Below, piece after piece: positions 25,257 to 33,898 of a stretch of 64,000 bases of DNA. The notes beneath the pieces were generated by a model, which made no database searches, was not told the DNA's origin, and saw nothing but the letters and a program-made list of their open reading frames with translations. Origin of the DNA: AC-49 sp963817035 (lineage in GTDB: Bacteria > Actinomycetota > Thermoleophilia > Solirubrobacterales > Solirubrobacteraceae); assembly GCA_963817035.1 (NCBI GenBank), contig CAWFMM010000004.1, forward strand, positions 1,674,001 to 1,738,000. Reading direction: 5' to 3'. Position numbers and translations under genes: made by a program. Every line of letters starts with the position of its first letter. The first letter of the stretch is position 1.

Positions 25257-25700
25257 CTACTGCCCCGGAACCCAGAGCCGGCCGCTGCTCTGAGCCGGTC
25301 CGGCCTCGCCCGGAGCGGGCGCGGGCGGCTCGGGTGCGGGCGGGGGCGTGGCCGTGGATTCGCCGCCCGGCGCAGGCGTGCCGGCCGGGACGCTCTCGTT
25401 GACGAGCTGCGCGTAGGCCATCTGAAGCTGCGACAGCGCGCCGCGGATCTGGCCGGCGTCGGGGCCGAGCGTCGCCTCGCACAGCGGCAGCAGCGCGCGC
25501 ACGCCCTCGATCGCGGTGTGGACCTGGTCGAGGTCGCGCTCGTCTTCGGAGCCCGGTGCGAGCCCGGCCCTGCGACCGGCGAGGTTGAGCAGCGAGATCA
25601 CGGTCTCGATCAGCAGGTCCTCGACCCGCAGGGTCTTGAGCTGCGCCTCGTACGCGGCGCGCATCTCGGCTTCGCTGGGCTGTGGCTGCTGGTCGCTCAT
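25257..25700 (-). CDS. DUF1844 family protein
   Basis: A 147-residue cytoplasmic protein. The first 95 residues (SEAEMRAAYEAQLKTLRVED, SLLNLAGRRAGL, SEDERDLDQVHTAIEGVRAL) match the DUF1844 pattern and are predicted helical. The remaining 50 are Pro/Ala/Gly-rich. The ATG at 25700 overlaps the stop codon of the GCS2-type ligase (ATGA). DUF1844 has no established function. Its place at the end of the tsa-rex operon is recorded without interpretation. Confidence 0.8.
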   Translation of the reverse strand: MSDQQPQPSEAEMRAAYEAQLKTLRVEDLLIETVISLLNLAGRRAGLAPGSEDERDLDQVHTAIEGVRALLPLCEATLGPDAGQIRGALSQLQMAYAQLVNESVPAGTPAPGGESTATPPPAPEPPAPAPGEAGPAQSSGRLWVPGQ

Positions 25701-26878
25701 GCCTGATCGATCGCTCCAGCATACGTCGCCTGGGTCTCGCGCACCGACTCGGCGTAGACCTCGCGGGCGCTGGCCCCGGCGGCGAGCGCGGCGCGCTGGC
25801 GCTGGGCGCCGTTCTGAGCCGGAAACGCGGGATCGAGCGACAGCTCGGAGCGCACCGGCGCCGTCCACGCAAGCAGCTGTTCGAGCGCCGCCTCGGCCGG
25901 CTGCTCGACCTGGCGCTCGAGGTCGATCAGCTTGCCATCGCGGCCGTAGCGGATCGCGCGCCACATGTTCTCCTCGATCATCCGCATCGGCGGGTCGGCG
26001 AATTCGACGCCCTCGTCGATGTCACGGGCGGTCTGGGCGATGCACGCGACGAGCAGCGCCGACAGCGCCTCGGCCTCGCCCGCCGTGCCCTGCGCGTCGC
26101 AGATGCGAACCTCGACCGTCCCGAACGAGAAGTGCGGGCGCACCGACCACCAGACCTGCGTGTACTCGACGATCGAGTTCGTCGCGATCAGCATCGCCAC
26201 GTAATCGCGGAAGGCGTGCCACGAGCCGTAGGCGTCGGGGATGCCGCAGCGCGGGAAGGTGCGGGTGAAGGTCTCGGTGCGGGCCGAGTGCAGGCCGCTG
26301 TCGAGGCCGTCGACGAACGGCGAGTTGGCCGAGACCGCAAGCAGCGTCGGCAGCACCGTGCGCAGCCGGTCGCAGACGGCGATCGCGCGGTCGATGTCGC
26401 GGATGCCGACGTGGACGTGGAGCGAGAACGTGTTGTTGCGCCGCGCCACGTACTGAAGCTCGTCGACGACGCGGCGGTAGTGCTCGGTGTCGATGTTCGG
26501 CTGCTCGCGGTAGTCGGCCCAGGGGTGGGTGCCGGTCGCGCCGAGGGCGACGCCGCGCGCACCGCACAGCGCGAACAGCCGCGCGCGCGCCTCGCGCTGG
26601 CGGTCGATCGCGTCATGAAGCGAGTCGGCCTTGCCCGATCGGATCTCGATCTCAGAGGAGATCAGCTCGCCGGCGATCGACTCGCGCAGAACCTCGTCGT
26701 CGGCCGCTGCGTTTCGCAGCTCCTCGTAGCGCGGCGCGAGGTCCAGCGAGTGCGCGTCGAGGATCGCGAACTCCTCCTCGATGCCGACCGTGAAGTCGGT
26801 AGAGGCCCCGAAGATGTCAGGCACGGAGGCGAGGTCGATGGCCACGAGAAAGGGACTGCGCCGCGAGGGCAGAGGCAA
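25697..26878 (-). CDS. GCS2/YbdK-type carboxylate-amine ligase
   Basis: A protein of up to 393 residues of the glutamate-cysteine ligase 2 family (ATP-grasp-like glutamine synthetase fold). The VGIEEEF motif holds the metal-binding Glu residues. Other family blocks are SSEIEIRSG, TGTHPWADYRE, NNTFSLHVHVG, ANSPFVDG and FGTVEVRICDAQ. YbdK proteins have weak glutamate-cysteine ligase activity and the native substrate is often unknown. TTG 26878 abuts the rex stop; GTG 26845 (VAIDLASV) is an alternative start with no better ribosome site. Confidence 0.85.
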   Translation of the reverse strand: MPLPSRRSPFLVAIDLASVPDIFGASTDFTVGIEEEFAILDAHSLDLAPRYEELRNAAADDEVLRESIAGELISSEIEIRSGKADSLHDAIDRQREARARLFALCGARGVALGATGTHPWADYREQPNIDTEHYRRVVDELQYVARRNNTFSLHVHVGIRDIDRAIAVCDRLRTVLPTLLAVSANSPFVDGLDSGLHSARTETFTRTFPRCGIPDAYGSWHAFRDYVAMLIATNSIVEYTQVWWSVRPHFSFGTVEVRICDAQGTAGEAEALSALLVACIAQTARDIDEGVEFADPPMRMIEENMWRAIRYGRDGKLIDLERQVEQPAEAALEQLLAWTAPVRSELSLDPAFPAQNGAQRQRAALAAGASAREVYAESVRETQATYAGAIDQA

Positions 26879-27553
26879 CTAGGTCAGATAGAAGTACAGC
26901 GCGTAGAGCAGATCGACCGCCGGGCTGGACGTGTGGACGGTGACCTCCGGCGGCACCTGCAGCAGCGATTCGGAGTAGTTGAAGATGATCTTCACGCCCG
27001 CGTCGACGAGCGCGTCGGCGAGGCTCTGGGCTGCGGCGGTCGGGACCGCGAGGACACCGACGACGATGTCCTCCTCCTCGACGATCGCCGGCAGATCGTC
27101 GATGTGGCGCACCGGCATCGTGCCGATCTTCGAGCCGACCTTGCGCGGGTCGTTGTCGAAGATCGCGACGACGCGGAAGCCGTGGTCGGCGAAGATGTCC
27201 GACGAGGCGATCGCCTTGCCGAGATGCCCGGCACCGAAGAGCGCGATGTTGTGCTGACCGGCAGTGCGCAGAATCTTGCGGATCTGCGAGACGAGGCTGT
27301 CGACGTTGTAGCCGACCCCCCGCTTGCCGAACTTCCCGAAGCCCGACAGGTCGCGGCGGATCTGCGTCGAGTTGACGTGCGTGTAGTCGCTGAGTTCCTG
27401 GGAGGAGATCGTCTCCTTGCCCATCTTCTTGGCCTGCGTCAGGACCTGGAGGTAGCGCGAGAGCCGCGCGGCGACACCGAGCGACAGGCGCTCCGGCGGT
27501 GCGGCATGCCCGTTGGGCTCGGCCGGCACCTGAATGGTGTCGCTGATCGTCAT
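26879..27553 (-). CDS. rex: redox-sensing transcriptional repressor Rex
   Basis: A 224-residue protein with an N-terminal winged helix (LSRYLQVLTQAKKMGKETIS, then HVNSTQIRRDLSGFGKFGKR) and a Rossmann domain (IALFGAGHLGKAIASS) that binds NAD(H). The C-terminal swapped helix ends in LLYALYFYLT. Rex represses respiratory and fermentative genes when NADH is low and lets go when NADH rises. The ATG at 27553 overlaps the glutaredoxin-like stop (ATGA), so rex is translated as part of this operon rather than from its own operator. Confidence 0.95.
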   Translation of the reverse strand: MTISDTIQVPAEPNGHAAPPERLSLGVAARLSRYLQVLTQAKKMGKETISSQELSDYTHVNSTQIRRDLSGFGKFGKRGVGYNVDSLVSQIRKILRTAGQHNIALFGAGHLGKAIASSDIFADHGFRVVAIFDNDPRKVGSKIGTMPVRHIDDLPAIVEEEDIVVGVLAVPTAAAQSLADALVDAGVKIIFNYSESLLQVPPEVTVHTSSPAVDLLYALYFYLT

Positions 27554-27789
27554 CCCCCTTCGACTCTACCCAGTCGGGCACGGAGGTCGGCTTCATCAAT
27601 GAAGAAGTCGTAGAGCTCATCGCCGTCGAGCGCCAGCACGGGGATGCGTTCGAGGTAACGCTTGAGCAGTTCGTCGTCGTCCTCGATGTTGATCTCGTCA
27701 AACCGCTCGCCGATGCGCTGAACAACGGTGCGAGCGTCGTCGCACAGGTGGCAGCCCGGGCGCCCGTAGAGGGTCAGGCGCGTGGTCAC
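27550..27789 (-). CDS. glutaredoxin-like protein (DUF836)
   Basis: A 79-residue thioredoxin-fold protein with active-site CHLC in LYGRPGCHLCDDARTVV and a cis-Pro loop in LERIPVLALDG. GTG 27789 overlaps the tsaD stop (GTGA). DUF836 proteins are short glutaredoxin relatives. Position between tsaD and rex suggests a thiol-redox role, possibly linked to Rex or iron supply for TsaD. That link is inferred. Confidence 0.85.
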   Translation of the reverse strand: MTTRLTLYGRPGCHLCDDARTVVQRIGERFDEINIEDDDELLKRYLERIPVLALDGDELYDFFIDEADLRARLGRVEGG

Positions 27790-28808
27790 CGCGTCCCTGA
27801 GCTGCGGCCGATGTCCGCCGATGCCCGTGCGGTGGAGTACGCGTCGAGCGCGAGGTAGGCGGGGAACGCGAGCGCCGGTTGATGGCGTGCGGCGCTGGCG
27901 ATCATCGCGGCGTTGTCGGTACACAGCTCGCGCGGGACGAGCTTGAGTGCGACGCCGAGCTCGCTGAGCCGGGTACGCAACGGGCCGTTGGCCGCAACGC
28001 CGCCGCCGAGCGCGAGCACGCGGTGGCCGGTCTGGGCAAGCGCGCGCTCGCAGCGCAGCGCCAGCGCTTCGACGATCGCGTGCTGGTAACCGGCGGCGAG
28101 GTCGGCGCGGCGGCGCTCGGTCTCCTTCTCGCCGAGATCGCGGACCGTGTAGAGCAGCGCCGTCTTCAGGCCGGCGAACGAGAAGTCCAGGCCGGAAACG
28201 CCGCGGGCGATCGGGAACGCGAACGCGTGCGGGTCGCCCGCCTGCGCGAGGCGCTCGAGGTGCGGGCCGCCGGGAAACGGCAGGCCGAGCAGCCGTGCGC
28301 CTTTGTCGATCGCCTCGCCGGCGGCGTCGTCGAGCGTGCGGCCGAGGACCGCGAAGCCGTCGTGGCTTGTGACGTCAGCGAGGAAGGTGTGGCCGCCGCT
28401 GGCGATCAGGCAGAGGAACGGCGGCCCGAGCGGCTCGGCCCCGTCGATCCGCAGGAAGTTCGCGGCGACATGGCCCTGGAGATGGTCGACCGGCGCCAGC
28501 GGCAGCTCGCGTGCGGCGGCCAGGCCCTTGGCCGTGTTGAGGCCGACGAGCAGCGCGCCGACGAGGCCCGGGCCCTGGGTGACCGCGACGAGCTCGATGT
28601 CGTCGAGCGTGGCGCCAGCGCGGCCCAGCGCATCGTCGACGACCGCGTTGACGAGCTTGAGGTGGTGGCGCGAGGCGACCTCGGGCACCACGCCGCCGTA
28701 GCGGTCGTGGATGCCCTGCGAGCTGATGACGTTGGCGGCGATCGCGCCGTCTCGGTCGATGACCGCGGCGCAGGTGTCATCGCAGCTCGTCTCGAGCGCG
28801 AGGATCAT
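27786..28808 (-). CDS. tsaD: tRNA N6-threonylcarbamoyladenosine transferase TsaD
   Basis: A 340-residue ASKHA-fold enzyme. It transfers the threonylcarbamoyl group to A37 of ANN-decoding tRNAs. Motifs seen are LETSCDDT, the metal-binding HLQGH (VDHLQGHVAANF), SGGHT, the phosphate loop ALGGGVAANGPLR and CTDNAAMIA. Length and motifs are normal. It stands with tsaE, tsaB and rimI in the common actinobacterial order, so three of the four t6A proteins are encoded here; TsaC is not in the window. Confidence 0.96.
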   Translation of the reverse strand: MILALETSCDDTCAAVIDRDGAIAANVISSQGIHDRYGGVVPEVASRHHLKLVNAVVDDALGRAGATLDDIELVAVTQGPGLVGALLVGLNTAKGLAAARELPLAPVDHLQGHVAANFLRIDGAEPLGPPFLCLIASGGHTFLADVTSHDGFAVLGRTLDDAAGEAIDKGARLLGLPFPGGPHLERLAQAGDPHAFAFPIARGVSGLDFSFAGLKTALLYTVRDLGEKETERRRADLAAGYQHAIVEALALRCERALAQTGHRVLALGGGVAANGPLRTRLSELGVALKLVPRELCTDNAAMIASAARHQPALAFPAYLALDAYSTARASADIGRSSGTR

Positions 28809-28817
28809 CGGCCCGTC

Positions 28818-29306
28818 TCAGCCCGCGCGCCCGGCGTTGGGCACGTCGTCGAGCGTTCCGGTCAACGTCGCCGGCGTGCGCCACATGATCAGCGCGTCCT
28901 CGCCGTTGTCGGAGTAGTAGCGCTGGCGCCGGCCGGCCGAGCGAAAGCCGAAGCGCTCGTACAGCGCGACCGCTGCGCTGTTCGAGGTCCGGACCTCGAG
29001 CGTGAAGCGGGCGCTGGGGTCGCCGATCGTGACGAGCAACTCCTCGAGCAGCGCGGCGCCAACGCCACGGCGACGCGCGTCGGGGTCGACGCAGACGTTC
29101 ATCAGGTGCCAGACGGTGTCGTAGCGACTGCAGATCAGGTAGCCGGCGATCGGCTCGTCAGCGGCGGGGCGGGCGGTGAGGCAGACGCCGTGGGGCTTGG
29201 AGAGCTCCATGACGAACATCGCGAGCGACCAGGGCGTCGGGAAGGCGCGGCGCTCGATCGCGATGACGGCCGGGAGGTCGGCGTAGGTGAGAGGGCGGAC
29301 GTCCAT
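28818..29306 (-). CDS. rimI: ribosomal protein S18-alanine N-acetyltransferase RimI
   Basis: A 162-residue GNAT acetyltransferase. The acetyl-CoA loop is RRRGVGAALLEEL, preceded by HLMNVCVDPDAR, and the end has AVALYERFGFRSAGRRQRYY. RimI acetylates the N-terminal Ala of S18 and usually sits in the tsaB-tsaD operon, as here. ATG 29306 is preferred because GGAAG lies 7 bases upstream; ATG 29327 would add seven residues (MYAGSNL) with no ribosome site. Confidence 0.9.
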   Translation of the reverse strand: MDVRPLTYADLPAVIAIERRAFPTPWSLAMFVMELSKPHGVCLTARPAADEPIAGYLICSRYDTVWHLMNVCVDPDARRRGVGAALLEELLVTIGDPSARFTLEVRTSNSAAVALYERFGFRSAGRRQRYYSDNGEDALIMWRTPATLTGTLDDVPNAGRAG

Positions 29307-29350
29307 CAGGTTGCTTCCGGCGTACATGGTGGCATCCGACCGGGCCCCTC

Positions 29351-30022
29351 TCAGCCCGTCCCGCGATGCGCGGTCTCCTGCGCATCCGGCGCCCGCACGT
29401 AGTCGGGTACCAGCGCCTCACGAGCGACCACCGGCGCCACCGCCGCCAGCGAACAGAGCGCCGCGCCGCCGACGTGGTGGCGCAGATCGTCGTCGGAAGG
29501 CACCCGAGCGCCTGCCCCCTCGAGCTCCGTCCGGAACTTCAGCGCCCCGTCGCCCACGGCCAGCCAGCCGTCGGCAACGAGCGCCGCGAGGGCCTCGGGT
29601 CGCGTCGCGGCCGCGGGATGCACGCAAACGTCGACCTCCCAGGCTCCCGTGAACGCCTCGCCACGCCGCGCGTCGAGGCACGCCAACGCCGGGCCATGAA
29701 ACGCAGCCCCCACCGCCAGCGCCTCGAGCGTCGACACCGCCACCAGCTGCGCCCCACTCGACTGCGCCAGCGCCCGCGCAGTCGCCACGCCGATCCGCAA
29801 CCCGGTGAACGTCCCCGGGCCCACGCCGACGCCGATGCGGTCGACATCCGCCCACTCGATCCCGGCCGAAGCCAGCGCCTGTGTCGCCAGAACGAGCAGC
29901 TCGCTCGCGTGCCCCGGGCGCTCCCCTGAATTCGGACGATGCGAAAGCGCCACCACGTCCCCCGCCCCGGCCAGCCCGACGACCGTGTCCGGCGTCGCCG
30001 TATCCAGCGCCAGCACGATCAC
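29351..30022 (-). CDS. tsaB: tRNA threonylcarbamoyladenosine biosynthesis protein TsaB
   Basis: A 223-residue paralogue of TsaD that forms the TsaBD heterodimer. The N-terminal LALDTATPDTVVGL, the conserved IGVGVGPGTFTGLRIGVATA and the VSTLEALA block are diagnostic. GTG 30022 overlaps the tsaE stop (GTGA). TsaB is catalytically inert and acts as the platform for TsaE. Confidence 0.94.
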   Translation of the reverse strand: MIVLALDTATPDTVVGLAGAGDVVALSHRPNSGERPGHASELLVLATQALASAGIEWADVDRIGVGVGPGTFTGLRIGVATARALAQSSGAQLVAVSTLEALAVGAAFHGPALACLDARRGEAFTGAWEVDVCVHPAAATRPEALAALVADGWLAVGDGALKFRTELEGAGARVPSDDDLRHHVGGAALCSLAAVAPVVAREALVPDYVRAPDAQETAHRGTG

Positions 30023-30447
30023 GAGACCACGATCCGCCGGCGGTCGCCGCCCGCGTGCTCGAGCGACACTCGCGCCGTCACCGAACCGAGCAGCAGCGGC
30101 TCGGCGACCTGCGGCCACTCGACGAACGCCACGCAGTCTCCGTCGATGTAGTCGTCGAGCAACGCCGGGTCCTCGTCGGCCATCGAGGCCAGCCGGTGCA
30201 GGTCGAGGTGCGCGACCGGCACCGTGCCCCCGTCGTAGCGATTGCCGATCGTGAACGTGGGGCTCGTGATCGGCCCCTCGATGCCCAGCGCGCGGCACGC
30301 GCCGCGCACGAACGTCGTCTTTCCGGCGCCGAGGTCGCCGCTGATGAGCACGACATCGCCCGGTCCGAGGCGTCGTGCGAGCCGCGCTCCGGCCGCTTCG
30401 GTGTCGGACGCGCGTTCGCTGACGAACGGCTCAGCGGCGGCGCACAC
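30019..30447 (-). CDS. tsaE: tRNA threonylcarbamoyladenosine biosynthesis ATPase TsaE
   Basis: A 142-residue P-loop ATPase with Walker A GDLGAGKTT, then PTFTIGNRYDGG, HLDLHRL and VAFVEWPQ, all typical of TsaE (YjeE). It resets the TsaBD complex by ATP hydrolysis. It starts at GTG 30447, 17 bases inside the preceding LPXTG-like gene, so the two are probably co-transcribed. Confidence 0.94.
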   Translation of the reverse strand: MCAAAEPFVSERASDTEAAGARLARRLGPGDVVLISGDLGAGKTTFVRGACRALGIEGPITSPTFTIGNRYDGGTVPVAHLDLHRLASMADEDPALLDDYIDGDCVAFVEWPQVAEPLLLGSVTARVSLEHAGGDRRRIVVS

Positions 30448-30796
30448 CGGCGATGCGCAGTCGCAGCCCGACGCCGAGAAGCAGGAGAACCGCGGCGATG
30501 GCGACCAGCAGACCCTCGTTGAGACCGGTGCGCGGGAGCTCCGACGAGAGCGCGTTCGACGTGCCGGTGCTCGACGGGGCGGAGGTCGTCGTCGACAGGC
30601 TGACCGGCGGCGCCTTGGTCGCGCTCGGCGCTGTCGTGGTCGACGTCGTCGTCTTCTGCGTCGACGCGCCGTGGCCGGAAGCCAGCGGGTCTGAGTATTG
30701 GTCGTCGCCCGCGCTCTGGGCCAACGCGAGCGTCGGCGACGCGATCAACGTCAGCGCCGTCAGGAGCGCGGCGGCGGTCGGCAGGCGGCGTTTCAC
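30431..30796 (-). CDS. short LPXTG-like anchored surface protein
   Basis: A 121-residue protein: signal peptide (MKRRLPTAAALLTALTLIAS to ALAQS), a Ser/Thr-rich spacer of about 55 residues, then ELPRTG followed by a hydrophobic helix (LLVAIAAVLLLLGVGL) and RLRIAGVRRR. This is the layout of a sortase substrate. No sortase gene is in the window. The gene heads the tsaE-DUF1844 operon and has a TAGGAT box 7 nt before its GTG start. The mature part is so short that a wall-spacer or remnant is possible. Confidence 0.7.
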   Translation of the reverse strand: MKRRLPTAAALLTALTLIASPTLALAQSAGDDQYSDPLASGHGASTQKTTTSTTTAPSATKAPPVSLSTTTSAPSSTGTSNALSSELPRTGLNEGLLVAIAAVLLLLGVGLRLRIAGVRRR

Positions 30797-30803
30797 CCGG
30801 CCG

Positions 30804-30809
30804 ATCCTA
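30804..30809 (-). promoter_or_regulatory. -10 box TAGGAT
   Basis: TAGGAT on the minus strand lies 7 nt from the GTG at 30796; probable leaderless promoter for the operon running to 25257. Confidence 0.45.
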
Positions 30810-30833
30810 TGGGTTCGAGGTCACCCGCCGCGA

Positions 30834-30839
30834 TAAGGT
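30834..30839 (+). promoter_or_regulatory. -10 box TAAGGT
   Basis: TAAGGT lies 6 nt before the GTG at 30846; probable leaderless promoter for the glycosyltransferase-flippase gene. Confidence 0.45.
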
Positions 30840-30845
30840 CGTCAG

Positions 30846-33212
30846 GTGGGACTGCATATCCTGGTTCTCACCGACCGCGACTGGACTCATCCCCAGGGCG
30901 GAGGAACGGGAACGAACCTCTACGGCCAAGTCTCGCGCTGGCTGGCCTGGGGAAACCGTGTCACAGTGATCGCCGGCGCCTATCCCGGGTGTCAGCCAGT
31001 CGAGCAGCTCGCCGACGATCTGGTCATCCACCGGATGGGCTCGCGCCTGTCGGTGTTCCCACGGGCCGCGTGGGCCACATTCCGAGGGGTCGGCCGCGAC
31101 GCCGACGTCGTGCTCGAGGTCATCAACGGGATCGCGTTCTTCACTCCGTTGTGGCGCTGGTTGCGCATGCCGCGCGTCGGCCTCGTGCACCATGTCCACC
31201 GCACCCATTACGTCCACGAGCTCGGGCGCCGCGGGCGGATCGCCGCCTTCCTGCTCGAACGCGTGCCGCTCCGTTACATGTACCGGCTGCGCCCGATCCT
31301 GACCGTGTCGCGATCCGCGCGCGACGACCTCGTCAGCCTCGGGATCGGCGCCGAGCGGATCCATATCGCCTACAACGGCGTCGAGCCGACCCAGTTCCAC
31401 TCCTGCGCGCGCGATCCGTCGCCGACCCTGCTGTATCTCGGGCGCCTCAAGGCCTACAAACGGCTGGAGATCCTGCTCGACGTGGTCGCCGGAATCCCCG
31501 AGGCGAAGCTTGACATCGTCGGCGATGGTGATCACCGGGCCACGCTCGAGCGCCAAATCGCCGAGCGGGGACTCGGCGATCGGGTCGTGTTGCACGGTCA
31601 CGTCTCCGAGGACGACAAGGCGACGATCTACGGACGCTCCTGGGTCAACCTGACCGCCTCGTCGGCCGAGGGCTGGTGTCTGACGGTGATTGAGGCCGCA
31701 GCGTGTGGAACGCCGAGCGCGGCGCTCGCCGTCGGAGGTCTGCCCGAGTCGATCGTCGATGGCGAGACCGGTGTGCTCGCCGCCACGCCGGAGCAGCTCC
31801 TTAGCCGTGTGCGCGACCTGATAGGCGATCCGCAGCGCTGTGACGCGCTCGGGGCGGCGGCGCAGAAGCGGGCGCGGACGTTCACCTGGGAGGACACGGC
31901 GCGCACCAACCTGGCCGTGCTCGAGCAGACGGCGGCCGGCGGCCATGTCCGCCTGCGTGACCTGGCCCGTAGCTCGGAGACCGGCAAGGCAGTCGGATTG
32001 GCCGCGGCGACGCTGGCCAACAATGCGCTGCAGCTCGTGTTCACCGTCGTGTTCGTGCGGCTGCTGGGGACGAGCGGTTACGGCTCGCTGGCCGCGCTCG
32101 TCTCCGCGTTCCTGATCCTGCTCGTGGGCGGGCAGTCCATCCAAGCCGCGGCCGCGCGCGAACTGACGCTCGGACGGCTGGGCGCCGACGCCGAGACCGC
32201 GGCGACGCTGCGGGCCTGGACCCAGCGGCTCATCGGCCTTCTGGTCCTGGTCAGCGTTGCCTCGGTGATCGCACGCGGCCCGATCTCCCAAGTGCTGGGA
32301 GTCACCAGCCACCCCTGGGCTGCCGCCGCAGTCCTCCCAACGGGCGTGTTGTGGATGCTCGTGTCGCTGCAACGCGGCGCGCTCCAGGGGTTGCGCGCGT
32401 TCCGACCACTCGGGATCGGCCTGATCGTCGAGGCAGCGCTGCGGATCGTCGCCGGACTCGTCCTCGTCGGTGTCGGGCTGGGGGTGACGGGCGCCTTCCT
32501 CGGGACACCGCTCGCGTTCGCCGGAACGGCCCTGATCATGGGCATCGTGTTGCACCGACGCCTCGGGTCGGGCCCGGCGATCGCGACGGGACGGCTGCGC
32601 ACACTGCGATCGCTGATCGGCCAGGAATGGGGTCCGGTCGCAGGTCTGCTCTTCCTCGGCGCCCTGCAGAACCTCGACGTGATCATCGGCAAGCACACCT
32701 TGGGCGGCGGTCGGGCCGGCTCCTACGCGGCCGCCGCGGTCGCTGCGAAGTCAATCCTGTGGGTCGCGATCGGACTCGGGCTCCACCTGCTGCCCGAGGC
32801 CACACGCCGGGGCGCCGCGGGACTCGACCCGCGGCCGGTTCTCTACAAGGCATTGGGCGTGCTGGCGATCATCGCGGCGCCGGCGTTGGCGATCTTCGCG
32901 CTCGAGCCGCATCTGCTTCTGCACCTCGCATTCGGTGACGCCACCCAGGCCTCGGACGAGCTGATCGTGCTCGGCGCGGCGATGACGCTGCTGGCCGTCG
33001 CCTATCTGACCGTCATCTACATGATCGCGCTCGGACAGGCGCAGTTCCTGTGGGTGCTCGGCGCAGTCGCGATCGTCGAGCCGTTCCTCCTCACGGCCGG
33101 CGACTCCAGCCTGCCCTCGTTCGCCGGAATCGTCTTGGGCGTCCAGTGTGTGGCCGCGTCGGGCGTGCTCGCCCTCGGGTTGCGCGCCCACTTCCGGCCC
33201 GTGCCCGCGTGA
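30846..33212 (+). CDS. glycosyltransferase (GT4) fused to a polysaccharide flippase-like membrane domain
   Basis: A 788-residue fusion. Residues about 1-380 are a GT4-type retaining glycosyltransferase: HPQGGGTGTNLYGQVSRWLA near the start, then LLYLGRLKAYKRLEILLDVV, and the nucleotide-sugar site SSAEGWCLTVIEAAACGTPS. Residues about 390-788 form some twelve helices typical of MATE/MOP-type O-antigen flippases (ALQLVFTVVFVRLLGTSGYGSLAAL). The fusion suggests one enzyme adds a sugar to a lipid-linked glycan and helps flip it. GTG 30846 follows a -10 box. The methyltransferase downstream is coupled by GTGA. Confidence 0.85.
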   Translation: MGLHILVLTDRDWTHPQGGGTGTNLYGQVSRWLAWGNRVTVIAGAYPGCQPVEQLADDLVIHRMGSRLSVFPRAAWATFRGVGRDADVVLEVINGIAFFTPLWRWLRMPRVGLVHHVHRTHYVHELGRRGRIAAFLLERVPLRYMYRLRPILTVSRSARDDLVSLGIGAERIHIAYNGVEPTQFHSCARDPSPTLLYLGRLKAYKRLEILLDVVAGIPEAKLDIVGDGDHRATLERQIAERGLGDRVVLHGHVSEDDKATIYGRSWVNLTASSAEGWCLTVIEAAACGTPSAALAVGGLPESIVDGETGVLAATPEQLLSRVRDLIGDPQRCDALGAAAQKRARTFTWEDTARTNLAVLEQTAAGGHVRLRDLARSSETGKAVGLAAATLANNALQLVFTVVFVRLLGTSGYGSLAALVSAFLILLVGGQSIQAAAARELTLGRLGADAETAATLRAWTQRLIGLLVLVSVASVIARGPISQVLGVTSHPWAAAAVLPTGVLWMLVSLQRGALQGLRAFRPLGIGLIVEAALRIVAGLVLVGVGLGVTGAFLGTPLAFAGTALIMGIVLHRRLGSGPAIATGRLRTLRSLIGQEWGPVAGLLFLGALQNLDVIIGKHTLGGGRAGSYAAAAVAAKSILWVAIGLGLHLLPEATRRGAAGLDPRPVLYKALGVLAIIAAPALAIFALEPHLLLHLAFGDATQASDELIVLGAAMTLLAVAYLTVIYMIALGQAQFLWVLGAVAIVEPFLLTAGDSSLPSFAGIVLGVQCVAASGVLALGLRAHFRPVPA

Positions 33213-33898
33213 GTGTCCACGAAGCGATCGCCGGCGTCGAGGGCTGGCTGACCGACGCGCAGGCCGAGCGTCTGTACGAGCGTGCGGCCGCCGTGCCCGC
33301 GGATGGGCGCATCGTTGAGATCGGGTCGTTTCGCGGGCGCTCGACGATCGCGCTCGCGCGGGGAGCACGGCCGGACGTCGAGGTCGTGGCCATCGACCCG
33401 CACCTGGGCTCAGATCGGGGGCCGCAGGAGATCGCGGCCCGACCCGAGCTCGGCGCCAGTGACCACGAGGTGTTCAACACGAACCTCGGCCGGGCCGGTG
33501 TCGCCGACCGTGTCCGCCACGTGCGCGAGCTGTCGGCCGATGCGCTGGGCGCCGTGGACGGCGCGATCGACCTGCTGTGGATCGACGGCGCGCACCGCTA
33601 CGGCCCAGCGCGCTCCGACATCGTTACCTACGGAGCGCGTGTGCCGGCAGGCGGCGTGATGGTCATCCATGACGCGTTCTCGTCGATCGGCGTGACCTTG
33701 GCCCTGCTGCGTTGCGTCACGTTCTCGCGCAGGTGGGCCTACCGCGGACGCACGGGTTCGCTGGCCGAGTACGAACACCGGCCGGCGGGCCGCGACAGCA
33801 CGCTGCGTCAGCTAGCCGAGCTGCCGTGGTTCGCGCGCAATGTGGCGATCAAGACGCTCACCGTTCTGCGGCTGCGCCGCGGCCCATGGCCCTACTGA
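33209..33898 (+). CDS. class I SAM-dependent methyltransferase
   Basis: A 229-residue protein with the nucleotide-binding motif I in GRIVEIGSFRGRSTIALA and the acidic VVAIDPHLGSD. Motif IV DLLWIDGAHRYGPARSDI is typical of the Methyltransf_24 family, which includes sugar and macrocin-type O-methyltransferases. GTG 33209 overlaps the glycosyltransferase-flippase stop, so a role in decorating the same glycan is likely but unproven. Its last 41 bases overlap the converging AftD-like gene. Confidence 0.85.
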   Translation: MSVHEAIAGVEGWLTDAQAERLYERAAAVPADGRIVEIGSFRGRSTIALARGARPDVEVVAIDPHLGSDRGPQEIAARPELGASDHEVFNTNLGRAGVADRVRHVRELSADALGAVDGAIDLLWIDGAHRYGPARSDIVTYGARVPAGGVMVIHDAFSSIGVTLALLRCVTFSRRWAYRGRTGSLAEYEHRPAGRDSTLRQLAELPWFARNVAIKTLTVLRLRRGPWPY

